From NCBI GenBank assembly GCA_024699005.1, contig JAILQN010000284.1, positions 1-41,961 on the forward strand: 41,961 nt of DNA, given 5' to 3'. Numbering within the stretch: position 1 is the first letter of the stretch; each line of letters starts with the position of its first letter. A program made the position numbers and the translations under genes. Source of the stretch: Clostridia bacterium (lineage in GTDB: Bacteria > Bacillota_A > Clostridia > Oscillospirales > Acutalibacteraceae). A model generated the notes under the pieces. The model was not told the origin of the DNA. It did not search any database and saw only the letters and a program-made list of their open reading frames with translations. This document shows positions 24,319 through 32,685 of this stretch, one piece after another.

Positions 24319-25389
24319 TTATTCCATGAATCCTTCCATAGTCGAAGCGTAATCCAGGAGAGAAGTCTTGGTATACCCATTATAGGTAAAGAAGCGGTCA
24401 AGGTTTTCATATTCAAATCTGTTTATGACCATGGTCATACCGTCGTCCTGATTCTCACCCTCGCTGAAAGCTATTTTCGCAAGTTTCCCGCCGTAAAGAT
24501 AACTCTTGAGATGCGTACCGTCGGAGGTGGCGTAATCATATACGGTATACTGTTTTCCGTCTGCTGTCTCTGTCGTCCGGTTCTTGGTAACGAAATCAAG
24601 CTTCGAAAGATCAAGTTCGGAAAGCTCACCGCTTAAATCGCTCACATCCATGTCCATCATCTCGGTCAGCGCCTGAGAGAGCTCAAGATATACTTTTTGG
24701 GTATCGTCGAGCATGTAAATCTTATCGCCAATGATCATCATGGTGATATTCATGCCTTCCGAGTTCATACCGATAAGCAGATCATTCCCGCGTTTTGCCA
24801 TCTTGATGGGTTGAGCGTCGCCATACCCATCCGTCATATTCGCCTCGATATAGTAATAACCGTTTATAAAAGCGTCGATCTGCGCGGTCTCCCCAGTGAA
24901 GACAGGCGGTTCGGTCTGCGGTACAGTCGTCTCACCGTTCTGTATCGCATGAGCGGTCGTTGAATCGCTCCTCGGTGGTTCTGTAACGATCACGGTTACG
25001 GTCTCGGTCACTTTGGAAGTGACTTCCTGAACTCTTGTTGTGCCGCCTTCACTGATAACAGTCGTGCCGACTACAACGTTTTTGGTAACCGTTTCCTTCT
25101 TTATGGCAGTAGTAGTCTCCCGCATGGATCCGATCTCTTCATTTGGAACAGCGAAAGAGCCGCCTTGACCGTTCCTGCGGCCCGATTCATCCTCATCGCC
25201 GCCGAAAAGGCTGTGACCGGCGGTTGTAGATTCTTCCCCGACGCCGAATCTGCCAGACTGTTCTTCGTCGGGTTTGTTTGCGCCGCGGTTTACTACGATA
25301 AGAATCACCACTACGGCAACGATCACCAGCGCGAGAACCGCGAAGGTGATTATCAGATTTTTGTTTTTAAGATTTTTGAATTTTTCCAT
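24319..25389 (-). CDS. Membrane-anchored extracytoplasmic protein, paralogue of the lipoprotein at 26172
   Basis: 356 residues from the ATG at 25389 (AAAGGGG upstream); an in-frame TTG at 25410 is less likely. A basic N-terminus and one helix (about 12-33) anchor it, followed by a low-complexity Thr/Glu/Val linker (about 85-165), typical of a wall-spanning tether. The C-terminal 190 residues are a beta-rich domain starting FINGYYYIEANM. It aligns by eye with the lipoprotein at 26172: a [FI]-x-G-x-[FY]-Y-[IF] start, a short strand pattern of ITMMIIGDKIYML / ITFLILDKQPYLI type, then YLEL / YIEV. I do not recognise the family; the pattern recalls LolA/LppX-like lipid-binding lipoproteins, which is speculation. 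It is the last gene of a three-gene operon. Confidence 0.7.
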   Translation of the reverse strand: MEKFKNLKNKNLIITFAVLALVIVAVVVILIVVNRGANKPDEEQSGRFGVGEESTTAGHSLFGGDEDESGRRNGQGGSFAVPNEEIGSMRETTTAIKKETVTKNVVVGTTVISEGGTTRVQEVTSKVTETVTVIVTEPPRSDSTTAHAIQNGETTVPQTEPPVFTGETAQIDAFINGYYYIEANMTDGYGDAQPIKMAKRGNDLLIGMNSEGMNITMMIIGDKIYMLDDTQKVYLELSQALTEMMDMDVSDLSGELSELDLSKLDFVTKNRTTETADGKQYTVYDYATSDGTHLKSYLYGGKLAKIAFSEGENQDDGMTMVINRFEYENLDRFFTYNGYTKTSLLDYASTMEGFME

Positions 25390-25434
25390 TATATTATTTC
25401 CCCTTTGCAAGAAATTGTCAGAAAATCTGAAAAC

Positions 25435-26172
25435 TTATATAACCATTCCGCCGTTCACGCCGAGCACCTGACCTGTGATATACGACGCGTCGTCGGATAA
25501 AAGAAAACTGACAGCGGAGGCGATCTCCTCCGGACGCCCGATCCTGCCGAGCGGTATCTCCTCACATAAAGCCGCTTTGTCTTCTTCCGAAAAGCCGGAC
25601 ATCATTGCGGTATCCACACACCCCGGAGCCACACAGTTGACACGGATCCCGGACGGCGCGACCTCTTTTGCAAGCGCGCGCGTCATACCGATGATCCCGG
25701 CTTTCGCCGCTGAATAATGGACCTCGCAGGAAGCCCCTGTCTGGCCCCACATTGAAGCGATATTCACTATTGATCCGGTCTTCTGTCTTATCATGGCGGG
25801 CAGTGCCGCACGGGTCATCCTGAACGCTCCGGAAAGATCGGCGGCAAGCATGGCGTCCCAATCACTGTCCGTTATATCCGTAAACAGTTTCTGCGAGGCT
25901 ATGCCTGCGTTATTCACAAGCGCGTCCGGATTGCCGAACAATCGTCCGCACTCGCGGACAACATCTTCACAGCAGGAAGTATCGGTAATGTCGCAGTAAA
26001 CCGCGCTGACACGGGCGCCGCATCCTGCCAGACGCTCACACAGTTCGTCGGCAAGTCGTCCGGAAGTACGGTAGGTAAACAGTACGTTATACCCCTCCGC
26101 ACCCAATCTTTCAACTACGGCGGAGCCGATTCCGACGGCTCCGCCTGTTACAATAACTGTTTTTGCTTTCAT
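25435..26172 (-). CDS. SDR-family oxidoreductase (FabG-like)
   Basis: 245 residues, classical short-chain dehydrogenase/reductase. NAD(P)-binding TGGAVGIG at 9-16, NNAG at 87-90, and the catalytic Ser140, Tyr153 and Lys157 (YSAAK). The ending SDDASYITGQVLGVNGG is typical of 3-oxoacyl-ACP reductase FabG and of sugar or steroid dehydrogenases. There is no fatty acid synthesis gene nearby, so FabG function is not supported by context. Its ATG overlaps the lipoprotein stop by one base (TGATG), so the two are translated together; 45 bp separate it from the downstream anchored protein. Confidence 0.85.
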   Translation of the reverse strand: MKAKTVIVTGGAVGIGSAVVERLGAEGYNVLFTYRTSGRLADELCERLAGCGARVSAVYCDITDTSCCEDVVRECGRLFGNPDALVNNAGIASQKLFTDITDSDWDAMLAADLSGAFRMTRAALPAMIRQKTGSIVNIASMWGQTGASCEVHYSAAKAGIIGMTRALAKEVAPSGIRVNCVAPGCVDTAMMSGFSEEDKAALCEEIPLGRIGRPEEIASAVSFLLSDDASYITGQVLGVNGGMVI

Positions 26173-26963
26173 CAGCCGACCAGACTCTGAATGAAAGAGT
26201 AATACGTCGCCTTTGTGTAGCCGGCAAGCGTAAGCTGATCGGACGGGATAGTGGGAGAAAAAGTTGTAAAAGCCATCTGCATGGTCATATTGCCCTTTTC
26301 GTCAAAATTCTCCGCCTGACAAAGCTTTTCGCCGATGGTATAAAGCTTGACGGAATTATCCTTGCCGTCGTCGGTTTTATACAAGATCTCGGTGCAAAGC
26401 CCCTCTTCGCCGTTAATAAGCACGGCGGTCTGCGTAACAGTCGTATCATCGTCCATTGAAGCATTTGTATTCGACGTAAAATTCGAGATCTCAGTCAAAG
26501 AATCGGTATCGATACCGAGTATGCTGAGCAGCCTTGCATTGACCTCTATATACGTGTTGTCTTTTTTATTTATAAGGTAGGGCTGTTTATCAAGGATAAG
26601 GAAAGTAATGGTAATTTCTTCAAGTGTTGTCTCCAGCTGAAGATTCTTATTTGCGTCGGTAGCCATCTTCATATCCATGCCTTCATTATCCATGGTAAAG
26701 ACCGTACCTTCGAAATAGAAAACACCGTCCAGAAACGCCTTTGCCTGGGAACCTATCGGCTGTTCGCTCTCGATTTGCGCCGATTCGCTTTGTATTTCAA
26801 GATCACTTCTGAATCCGAGGCCCGTGGCAATGGATGGGATCTCCCCGTTATCCACAACGGAACCGCCGGACTTTTCTTTTTCTCCGCCGCCTAAGCTGCA
26901 GCCGGTGAACGCCATCACTGCACAGAGTAAAAGAGCAAGTGCAACGTATAAAAGTTTTTTCAT
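26172..26963 (-). CDS. Lipoprotein of unknown function
   Basis: 263 residues. A lipoprotein signal (MKKLLYVALALLLCAVMAFTGC) puts the lipidated cysteine at 22, followed by a Gly/Ser/Glu tether. The mature part (about 75-263) is a beta-rich domain similar to the C-terminal domain of the protein encoded at 24319, including matching ends (LTLAGYTKATYYSFIQS here, FTYNGYTKTSLLDYAST there). No known family is recognised with confidence. It has AAAGGCGG upstream, its own promoter, and starts the operon lipoprotein-SDR-anchored paralogue. The mature protein sits on the outer face of the membrane. Confidence 0.75.
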   Translation of the reverse strand: MKKLLYVALALLLCAVMAFTGCSLGGGEKEKSGGSVVDNGEIPSIATGLGFRSDLEIQSESAQIESEQPIGSQAKAFLDGVFYFEGTVFTMDNEGMDMKMATDANKNLQLETTLEEITITFLILDKQPYLINKKDNTYIEVNARLLSILGIDTDSLTEISNFTSNTNASMDDDTTVTQTAVLINGEEGLCTEILYKTDDGKDNSVKLYTIGEKLCQAENFDEKGNMTMQMAFTTFSPTIPSDQLTLAGYTKATYYSFIQSLVG

Positions 26964-26998
26964 TTTAAAGATACCGCCTTTTATTTTTGTTCTTTTTT

Positions 26999-27027
26999 AT
27001 TCTATCCTATTTCTGTCAAAAAATCAA
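26999..27027 (-). promoter_or_regulatory. Promoter of the lipoprotein-SDR operon
   Basis: On the minus strand TTGATT (27027-27022), 17 nt, TAGAAT (27004-26999). A TTGACA also occurs inside the spacer but is too close to the -10 to serve. Predicted start is near 26992, giving a leader of about 29 nt. Confidence 0.5.
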
Positions 27028-27049
27028 GCCCCTGAATTGTTTTCACGAA

Positions 27050-27067
27050 TCACCCGGTTTCAGGTGA
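27050..27067 (-). terminator. Weak candidate terminator after the ABC operon
   Basis: Three bases after the stop codon of the second ABC gene, TCACC and GGTGA pair across an 8-nt loop. No T-run follows directly, so termination here may be leaky or need another signal. Confidence 0.25.
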
Positions 27068-27070
27068 ACT

Positions 27071-29056
27071 TTACTCCGCGTCCTCAGGTATACCGCCAGT
27101 ATACTGAGAATTGTAGAGAGAAGCGTAGAAACCGTTCGCCGCCATAAGATCTTTATGATTTCCCTGCTCTACTATCCTGCCATGTTTCATAACGATAATG
27201 TTGTCGGCTTTTTTGATAGTCGAGAGCCTGTGGGCGATAACAAATGAAGTCCTGTCCTTCATCAGCGTATCCATCGCTTCCTGTATAAGCCCTTCCGTTT
27301 TTGTATCGACGGAGGATGTGGCTTCGTCAAGGATAAGGATCCTGGGATCCTTGATGATGGCCCTGGCTATAGTCAGGAGCTGTCGCTGTCCCTGGGAAAC
27401 GTTCGAGGCTTCCTCGGTCAGTTCAAAGTCATATCCGCCGGGTCTGCTCATGATGAAATCGTAAATATTTGCAGCTTTCGCAGCCGCGTCGATCTCCTCG
27501 TCTGTAGCATCGGCTCTGCCGTAGGTGATATTTTCCCTGATCGTCCCCTTGAACAGCCATGTATCCTGAAGGACCATTCCGAAATTATTCCGCAGATCGT
27601 CCCGGGTCATGGTGTTTATATCCGTTCCGTCAATGTCGATCTCACCGGAATCGATCTCGTAAAATCTCATCAACAGGTTTACAAGAGTAGTCTTACCCGC
27701 GCCGGTCGGCCCCACGATCGCCACCGTATGACCGGGCTCCGCCGTCATGCTGAAATCCTCTATAAGAGGTTTCTCCGGTTTATACCGGAACGATACGTTT
27801 TTAAACTCGACCCTGCCTTCACTGTCCGGTGGGGTGACCGGATCGGAAACATCCGGCTTCTGTTCCTCTTCGTCCAGAAGTTCGAAGACTCTCTCTGCGG
27901 AAGCGAGCGCTGACTGGATATTGTTTATAAGGTTCGCAAGATTCGTTATCGGAGATGAGAACATCGACGAATAAGACATAAACGCCTCGAGCGAGCCGAG
28001 AGACAGCGTCCTGCCTACAGGGATTCCGGTGTTGAACCACGTGCCGATGTAATAACAGCCGCCCACTATACAAAGCGAAACGTAGTTTATGTTCTTGAAC
28101 AGTGTGAGCAGCGGGCTCAGAATACCGGCGATCATATTCGCGGCAAAACTGTTGCGGCGCAGATTCACGTTTATGGCGTGGAACTCATCGATGCTCTGTT
28201 TTTCGTGGTTGTATATCCTGACAAGATTATGACCGGTATACATCTCCTCCACGTGACCGTTCATAGCCGCCATGGAGCTCCAGAACTTGCGGAACCAGCG
28301 TTTTGATATCTGACTGATCTTATACGAAACGGGGCCGGACAGCGGTACGAGTATGACGGCAACTATCGTCATGACCCAGTTACCGGTCCGCAGCATCATA
28401 TACAGCGAACCGATGATCTGAATGATTCCGGTCAGTATCTGTATAAAACTGGACTCGATACCCTGAGATACGTTTCCGATATCGTTCGTCACCTTACTGA
28501 TTATAGTGCCCTTGCTGTAAGTATCGAAATAGCTGAGAGGCAGACGGGAAAGCTTCCCGTTGGCCTGACTGCGCAGATCATATACAAGTTTCTGTGTAAC
28601 TCCCACGCTGAAGAACTGCTGCAGGAACTGCACCACGCCCATTGCGAAAAACACTGCGCCCAGAACGAACAGCTTGTAGAAGATAGTGCCCGGCTGTGTG
28701 ATACCGCCGAAATCTATCGGTGTGCGGTAATTGGCAAATTGTTCCACCTCAGCCTGGACAACGTCTATAAGGTCCGCCATATAATCCGGGAACCAGATGT
28801 TCACAAGAGAATAGGCAACGGAACAGATAAGGATGATTGTGACCTGCAGCCACTGCGGACGCAGAAGACCGAAGAACCTTAAAACAGTTCCCCTTGCGTC
28901 CTTGACTTGCGGCGCTTCGCCCGCCTCTGCCCGCTTCTGAGCTTTGCCGTAAGATGCATAACGTGCTTCCAATGCGAGCGCCAGTTCATACTGTTCCGGT
29001 GTGGCTTTGGTGCTTGAGCGGATCAGAGTGTCCGCGGCGCGCTTTTCTCTGCTCAT
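27071..29056 (-). CDS. ABC exporter half-transporter with the consensus ATPase site
   Basis: 661 residues: an unusual charged cytoplasmic N-terminal extension (1-60), six membrane helices (about 65-345), then the nucleotide-binding domain. Walker A GPTGAGKTT is at 449-457, Q-loop Gln497, Walker B ILILDE with catalytic Glu578, and switch His609 (IAHRLST): a fully active set. Its signature motif, however, reads VSQGQ (553-557) instead of LSGGQ. This mirrors its partner, which has a good signature but a defective Walker B and switch. The pair therefore forms one competent and one degenerate ATP site, as in heterodimeric exporters such as TM287/288 and LmrCD. The ATG overlaps the partner's stop (ATGA) and has GGAGG upstream. 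Cargo is unknown; lipids, peptides or drugs are typical. Confidence 0.92.
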   Translation of the reverse strand: MSREKRAADTLIRSSTKATPEQYELALALEARYASYGKAQKRAEAGEAPQVKDARGTVLRFFGLLRPQWLQVTIILICSVAYSLVNIWFPDYMADLIDVVQAEVEQFANYRTPIDFGGITQPGTIFYKLFVLGAVFFAMGVVQFLQQFFSVGVTQKLVYDLRSQANGKLSRLPLSYFDTYSKGTIISKVTNDIGNVSQGIESSFIQILTGIIQIIGSLYMMLRTGNWVMTIVAVILVPLSGPVSYKISQISKRWFRKFWSSMAAMNGHVEEMYTGHNLVRIYNHEKQSIDEFHAINVNLRRNSFAANMIAGILSPLLTLFKNINYVSLCIVGGCYYIGTWFNTGIPVGRTLSLGSLEAFMSYSSMFSSPITNLANLINNIQSALASAERVFELLDEEEQKPDVSDPVTPPDSEGRVEFKNVSFRYKPEKPLIEDFSMTAEPGHTVAIVGPTGAGKTTLVNLLMRFYEIDSGEIDIDGTDINTMTRDDLRNNFGMVLQDTWLFKGTIRENITYGRADATDEEIDAAAKAANIYDFIMSRPGGYDFELTEEASNVSQGQRQLLTIARAIIKDPRILILDEATSSVDTKTEGLIQEAMDTLMKDRTSFVIAHRLSTIKKADNIIVMKHGRIVEQGNHKDLMAANGFYASLYNSQYTGGIPEDAE

Positions 29057-30915
29057 GCCGCGTCCTCCTCTCCGGGCAGCTGTGAAGCGACGATCTGTTT
29101 ATATACTTCGCAGCTCTCCAGAAGCTCTTCGTGCGTACCCATTCCGACAGCCTCTCCATTGTCCATGACGATTATCCTGTCGGCGTTGATGACTGTACCG
29201 ACTCTTTGGGCGACGATGATTATATTTGCATCCGGCAGTTCTGCCCTTAGCGAAGCGCGAAGCCTTGCGTCCGTCCCCAGGTCGAGGGCGGAAAAGCTGT
29301 CGTCAAGAATGTATATCTCGGCGTTCTTGATAACGGAGCGCGCAATGGCGAGCCTCTGCCGCTGTCCGCCGGAGAAGTTCTTGCCGGACTGTGAAACAAA
29401 AGCATCCAATTCCTCGGGCAGTTCCGAAACAAATCCCTTTGCCTGAGCGACCTCAAGGGCGTGCCAGACTTCCGAATCGGTCGCATCGGGATTGCCGAAT
29501 AAAACGTTGCCGCGTACGGTATCGCTGAAAAGATAGCTTTTCTGCGGAACGTAGGCGATCCTTTTATGAAGTTCGGAAAGCGGCATATCCCTTACGTCCA
29601 CTCCGTCGATAAGTATCTGCCCTTCCGTAACATCGTAAAGCCGGGGAATAAGGCTTACGAGCGTCGATTTGCCGCAGCCGGTAAGACCTATTACAGCTGT
29701 GATCTCGCCTTTTCGCGACGAAAACGAAATATCGTGGACAGTGTCACGATCGATCGGGCTTTTCTCCTCATCCGGCAGGACGGTTTCTTCCTCCTGCTCT
29801 GGCTTTTTCGGTGCTCCCTTCATCTTCAGCATCGGCAATCTGCGTTTCTGCGGCTTCGGACGGGGCTTATATTTGAAAGTTACGTTCCTGAACTCCAGAC
29901 TGCCGCGTTCGTTTTCGTCGGGGATCACGGGATTTTCGGGCTCTTTTATATCGGGAACGGTGTCAAAGATCTCATTAAGACGTTTTGCGCTGACCTGCGC
30001 TCTCGGGAAGGTGATAACGATCTGGACTATAGAAGCGATCCCGCCTATGATGATCGTGAAATACGACAGGAACATATACATATTCGGTATCACGCCCAGG
30101 ATCTCTTCCCTTTTAAGCCCGGGCGTCTGAACGTCCCTGATGCATATATAAATAATATATACGATTATGGAATACAGCGCAACCGTGACGATGGGCAGGA
30201 GGGACGACATGATCCTTGTCGCGCGTACGGTCATATGCCTGAGCTTGCCGTTGGTCTCCTCAAAACGGGAATCCTCGTATTCGCTCTTGTTGAACGCCCT
30301 TATGACTCTGATGCCGGATATCTTGCTCCTTAAAAGGAAATTCAGTCTGTCCAGCAGCTTCTGCATTTTCGAGTACAGCGGCACGATAACTATAAGCGCC
30401 ATTATAACTATGAGCAGAAGGATCGGGATAATATACAGGATCGTTTTGAGCAGACGCGGATTGGTTATATATGCCATATAGAATCCGCCGCCGATCATGA
30501 TCGGAACAGGCAGAAGGGACTTCAGCGAGGACAGAATGATATCGTGCACCTGCTTGACGTCGTTGGTGGTTCTTGTCATCAGTGATGAAACGCCTATTTT
30601 ATCAACGTCGGACTGCGACAGGTGCGATACCTTCGTAAACACGATGTCACGAATATGCATGGCGTAACCTACGGAAGTCTTTGTGGAAAAATAAGTGTTT
30701 CCCAATGAAGCCACAACGCCAACGAGAGTCATTCCGAGCATTATAACGCCGGTCTTTATTATCTCGCTCATATCCCTGGCGATAACACCTTCCGAGAGTA
30801 TCTTCCGGGTGTATATCGGCAGAAGTATCTGAAGCACAGTGCTTGCGACCGAGAAGATTATCGAGATGATCAGAGTCTGTCTGAAAGGCCGCAGCAGCTT
30901 AAGAATTCTTTTCAT
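29053..30915 (-). CDS. ABC exporter half-transporter with a degenerate ATPase site
   Basis: 620 residues: six membrane helices (about 12-300) and a nucleotide-binding domain. Walker A GLTGCGKST (410-418) and signature FSGGQ (514-518) are good. Walker B ends ILDD, so the catalytic Glu is Asp539, and the switch histidine is Gln570 (VAQRVGT). These two changes are typical of the non-catalytic half of heterodimeric exporters. Between the A-loop strand (FKYKP) and the rest of the domain is an extra segment of about 40 residues (351-390), first basic (PKPQKRR, KMKGAPKK) and then acidic (EQEEE, DEEK), normally absent. The gene lies 6 bp after the pseudokinase gene and is followed with overlap by the partner half. 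Confidence 0.92.
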   Translation of the reverse strand: MKRILKLLRPFRQTLIISIIFSVASTVLQILLPIYTRKILSEGVIARDMSEIIKTGVIMLGMTLVGVVASLGNTYFSTKTSVGYAMHIRDIVFTKVSHLSQSDVDKIGVSSLMTRTTNDVKQVHDIILSSLKSLLPVPIMIGGGFYMAYITNPRLLKTILYIIPILLLIVIMALIVIVPLYSKMQKLLDRLNFLLRSKISGIRVIRAFNKSEYEDSRFEETNGKLRHMTVRATRIMSSLLPIVTVALYSIIVYIIYICIRDVQTPGLKREEILGVIPNMYMFLSYFTIIIGGIASIVQIVITFPRAQVSAKRLNEIFDTVPDIKEPENPVIPDENERGSLEFRNVTFKYKPRPKPQKRRLPMLKMKGAPKKPEQEEETVLPDEEKSPIDRDTVHDISFSSRKGEITAVIGLTGCGKSTLVSLIPRLYDVTEGQILIDGVDVRDMPLSELHKRIAYVPQKSYLFSDTVRGNVLFGNPDATDSEVWHALEVAQAKGFVSELPEELDAFVSQSGKNFSGGQRQRLAIARSVIKNAEIYILDDSFSALDLGTDARLRASLRAELPDANIIIVAQRVGTVINADRIIVMDNGEAVGMGTHEELLESCEVYKQIVASQLPGEEDAA

Positions 30916-30921
30916 AAAATC

Positions 30922-32625
30922 TTATCCCAAAAGGTTTCTGAACTGACCGACAAGCGAATCAAGAATATCGGTGGAAGAAGTTATGCCGGCTCCGCCCTCT
31001 GCGGCGGAAGTCCCCCAGACTTCAAGCGTGACCTCGGAGCCTTCATACACGGAGGAACCGGCGGATGGTGTCATCGAAGCGATATATCCCGCTTTGCCGG
31101 AGCCGTCGTTGACTTTTTCAACGATATTGTATGTCACGTTCAGCTTGCCCATATAATAGACTGCCTCGGTCATCGAGATATCCGTAAAGTTGGGCAGACT
31201 GACTATCGCTGCTCCGCGCGAGTATTTCAGGGTCAGAGAGGAACCGACTGCGACTTGCGTGCCGGGCGCGATGTCCTGTTCATAGATCATATTTTCCGCA
31301 GCGCCCTGAGCATAATCCGGCTGCAGAGTCACGTGCAGATTATACTTATCGGCGATTTGGGATATCTGCGGATCGGACTTGTCAAGGTTTGTGAAGTCCG
31401 GCATATCGAATACCGCGGCGGTTTTGCCCGCGCCGGTGAGATTGAACGATACCACGCCTGCAAAAGTCAGCCCCGCAAAGAAAATAAGCATCACAAACAC
31501 GATGCAGAGCGACATCAGCACAACGGAGCTCGGCGCAACGCCCTCCACGGTACCGACTGGTCCTCGTTTGGACAGCACCGGCACAGTATCGTCTGCAGGG
31601 AGCAGACGAGGAGCTTCTTCTTCATAATTGAGATCAGTCATTTCCGGCATCACGGATTGTTCAGTCGGATTCTGCGGGTCAAACATTCTTTTAACGTCGG
31701 TGACAGTTCTCAGACGCTCGGAAGGCATAAGTCCCATAGAAGCGACAAGCGCATTCACGGCATATACCGGAAGAGCATCGGCGCATGATGCGGGCAGAGT
31801 CAGAGTATCCTCTCTCATCCTCTCCTCGCTGTCGATGGGATCGAAGCTGGTAATACATCTGTACATGATCGCTCCGAGAGCGTACACATCAGTATGCGGT
31901 CCGCGGGATAGTCTCTCGTCATACTGCTCCGGAGCGGCATACCCCGGAAAGACCTCCTGTCTGAGACTGCCGTCCGGAATACGGGAGTCCGGCACCTGGA
32001 AGCCCCAGATCTTTATGTTGCCCGCGTCACCGATAAACAAAGTTTCGGGTGACAATCCGCCGTGGATTATTCCGAAAGCGTTAAGAGACTCCACACCGTC
32101 CATTACCGGAACAAGCAGATCAAGCGCCTTGTCCCACGGCAGCGCGCCGCATCCGGCAAGATAATCGGAGAGTGTCATACTGCCGTCCGCTTCCGTGACG
32201 GCGTATGCCGTTCCGCCGGATTCGATCACTTCGTAAACATTCATTACCGCAGACTGAGATCTTACGTTCATAACGCTGCTCCACAACGTTTTGAACTGCC
32301 CCAGAAGTCTGCCGAATTCGGTCGAAGCGCCGGCAGCGGCTTTTACGGAAATAAGATCCTCTCCGCGCTCACACAAGCCCGCGGGGAAGAATTCCCTGAT
32401 CCTTACGATCTCCCCTGTTACGGTATCCTTGCCCAGATATGTTACGCCGTCCGCGCCCGGTTCAAGTATATCTCCGACGACATACCTGTCGCCGAGAACG
32501 GTATTATATGCAAGATACTGGCTGTCCTGCGTTCTGTCAAGGTCAAACCCGCATACGGGACACACAACGGCACCTTCGGGTATTTCACGCATACAGCCGG
32601 GGCATAATCTGATAGATTCATCCAT
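30922..32625 (-). CDS. Membrane pseudokinase with zinc ribbon and two PASTA domains
   Basis: 567 residues. A zinc ribbon opens the protein (Cys8, Cys11, Cys22, Cys25), then a protein-kinase-like fold (about 45-320), a cytoplasmic linker, one membrane helix (about 368-392) and two extracellular PASTA domains (about 406-540). The layout is that of PknB/PrkC-type kinases, but the catalytic residues are gone: the VAIK lysine is Arg77, HRD reads HGG (Asp lost at 190), the metal-binding Asn is Thr195, and DFG reads GFQ (208-210). GYAAPEQY, DVYALG and the kinase fold are otherwise kept. It probably senses wall fragments through PASTA and acts allosterically or as a scaffold. It is the first gene of an operon with both halves of an ABC exporter (6 bp gap), which suggests it controls that exporter; this is inference. 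Confidence 0.88.
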   Translation of the reverse strand: MDESIRLCPGCMREIPEGAVVCPVCGFDLDRTQDSQYLAYNTVLGDRYVVGDILEPGADGVTYLGKDTVTGEIVRIREFFPAGLCERGEDLISVKAAAGASTEFGRLLGQFKTLWSSVMNVRSQSAVMNVYEVIESGGTAYAVTEADGSMTLSDYLAGCGALPWDKALDLLVPVMDGVESLNAFGIIHGGLSPETLFIGDAGNIKIWGFQVPDSRIPDGSLRQEVFPGYAAPEQYDERLSRGPHTDVYALGAIMYRCITSFDPIDSEERMREDTLTLPASCADALPVYAVNALVASMGLMPSERLRTVTDVKRMFDPQNPTEQSVMPEMTDLNYEEEAPRLLPADDTVPVLSKRGPVGTVEGVAPSSVVLMSLCIVFVMLIFFAGLTFAGVVSFNLTGAGKTAAVFDMPDFTNLDKSDPQISQIADKYNLHVTLQPDYAQGAAENMIYEQDIAPGTQVAVGSSLTLKYSRGAAIVSLPNFTDISMTEAVYYMGKLNVTYNIVEKVNDGSGKAGYIASMTPSAGSSVYEGSEVTLEVWGTSAAEGGAGITSSTDILDSLVGQFRNLLG

Positions 32626-32656
32626 GATGCAACCTCAGTTTCTGTTTATTCTCTGT

Positions 32657-32685
32657 ATTATAACATATTATTTTAATAAACTCAA
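32657..32685 (-). promoter_or_regulatory. Promoter of the pseudokinase-ABC operon
   Basis: On the minus strand TTGAGT (32685-32680), 17 nt, TATAAT (32662-32657). The -35 overlaps the stop codon of the upstream rhamnosidase gene. The start would be near 32650; GAGG lies about 9 nt before the ATG at 32625. Confidence 0.6.
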
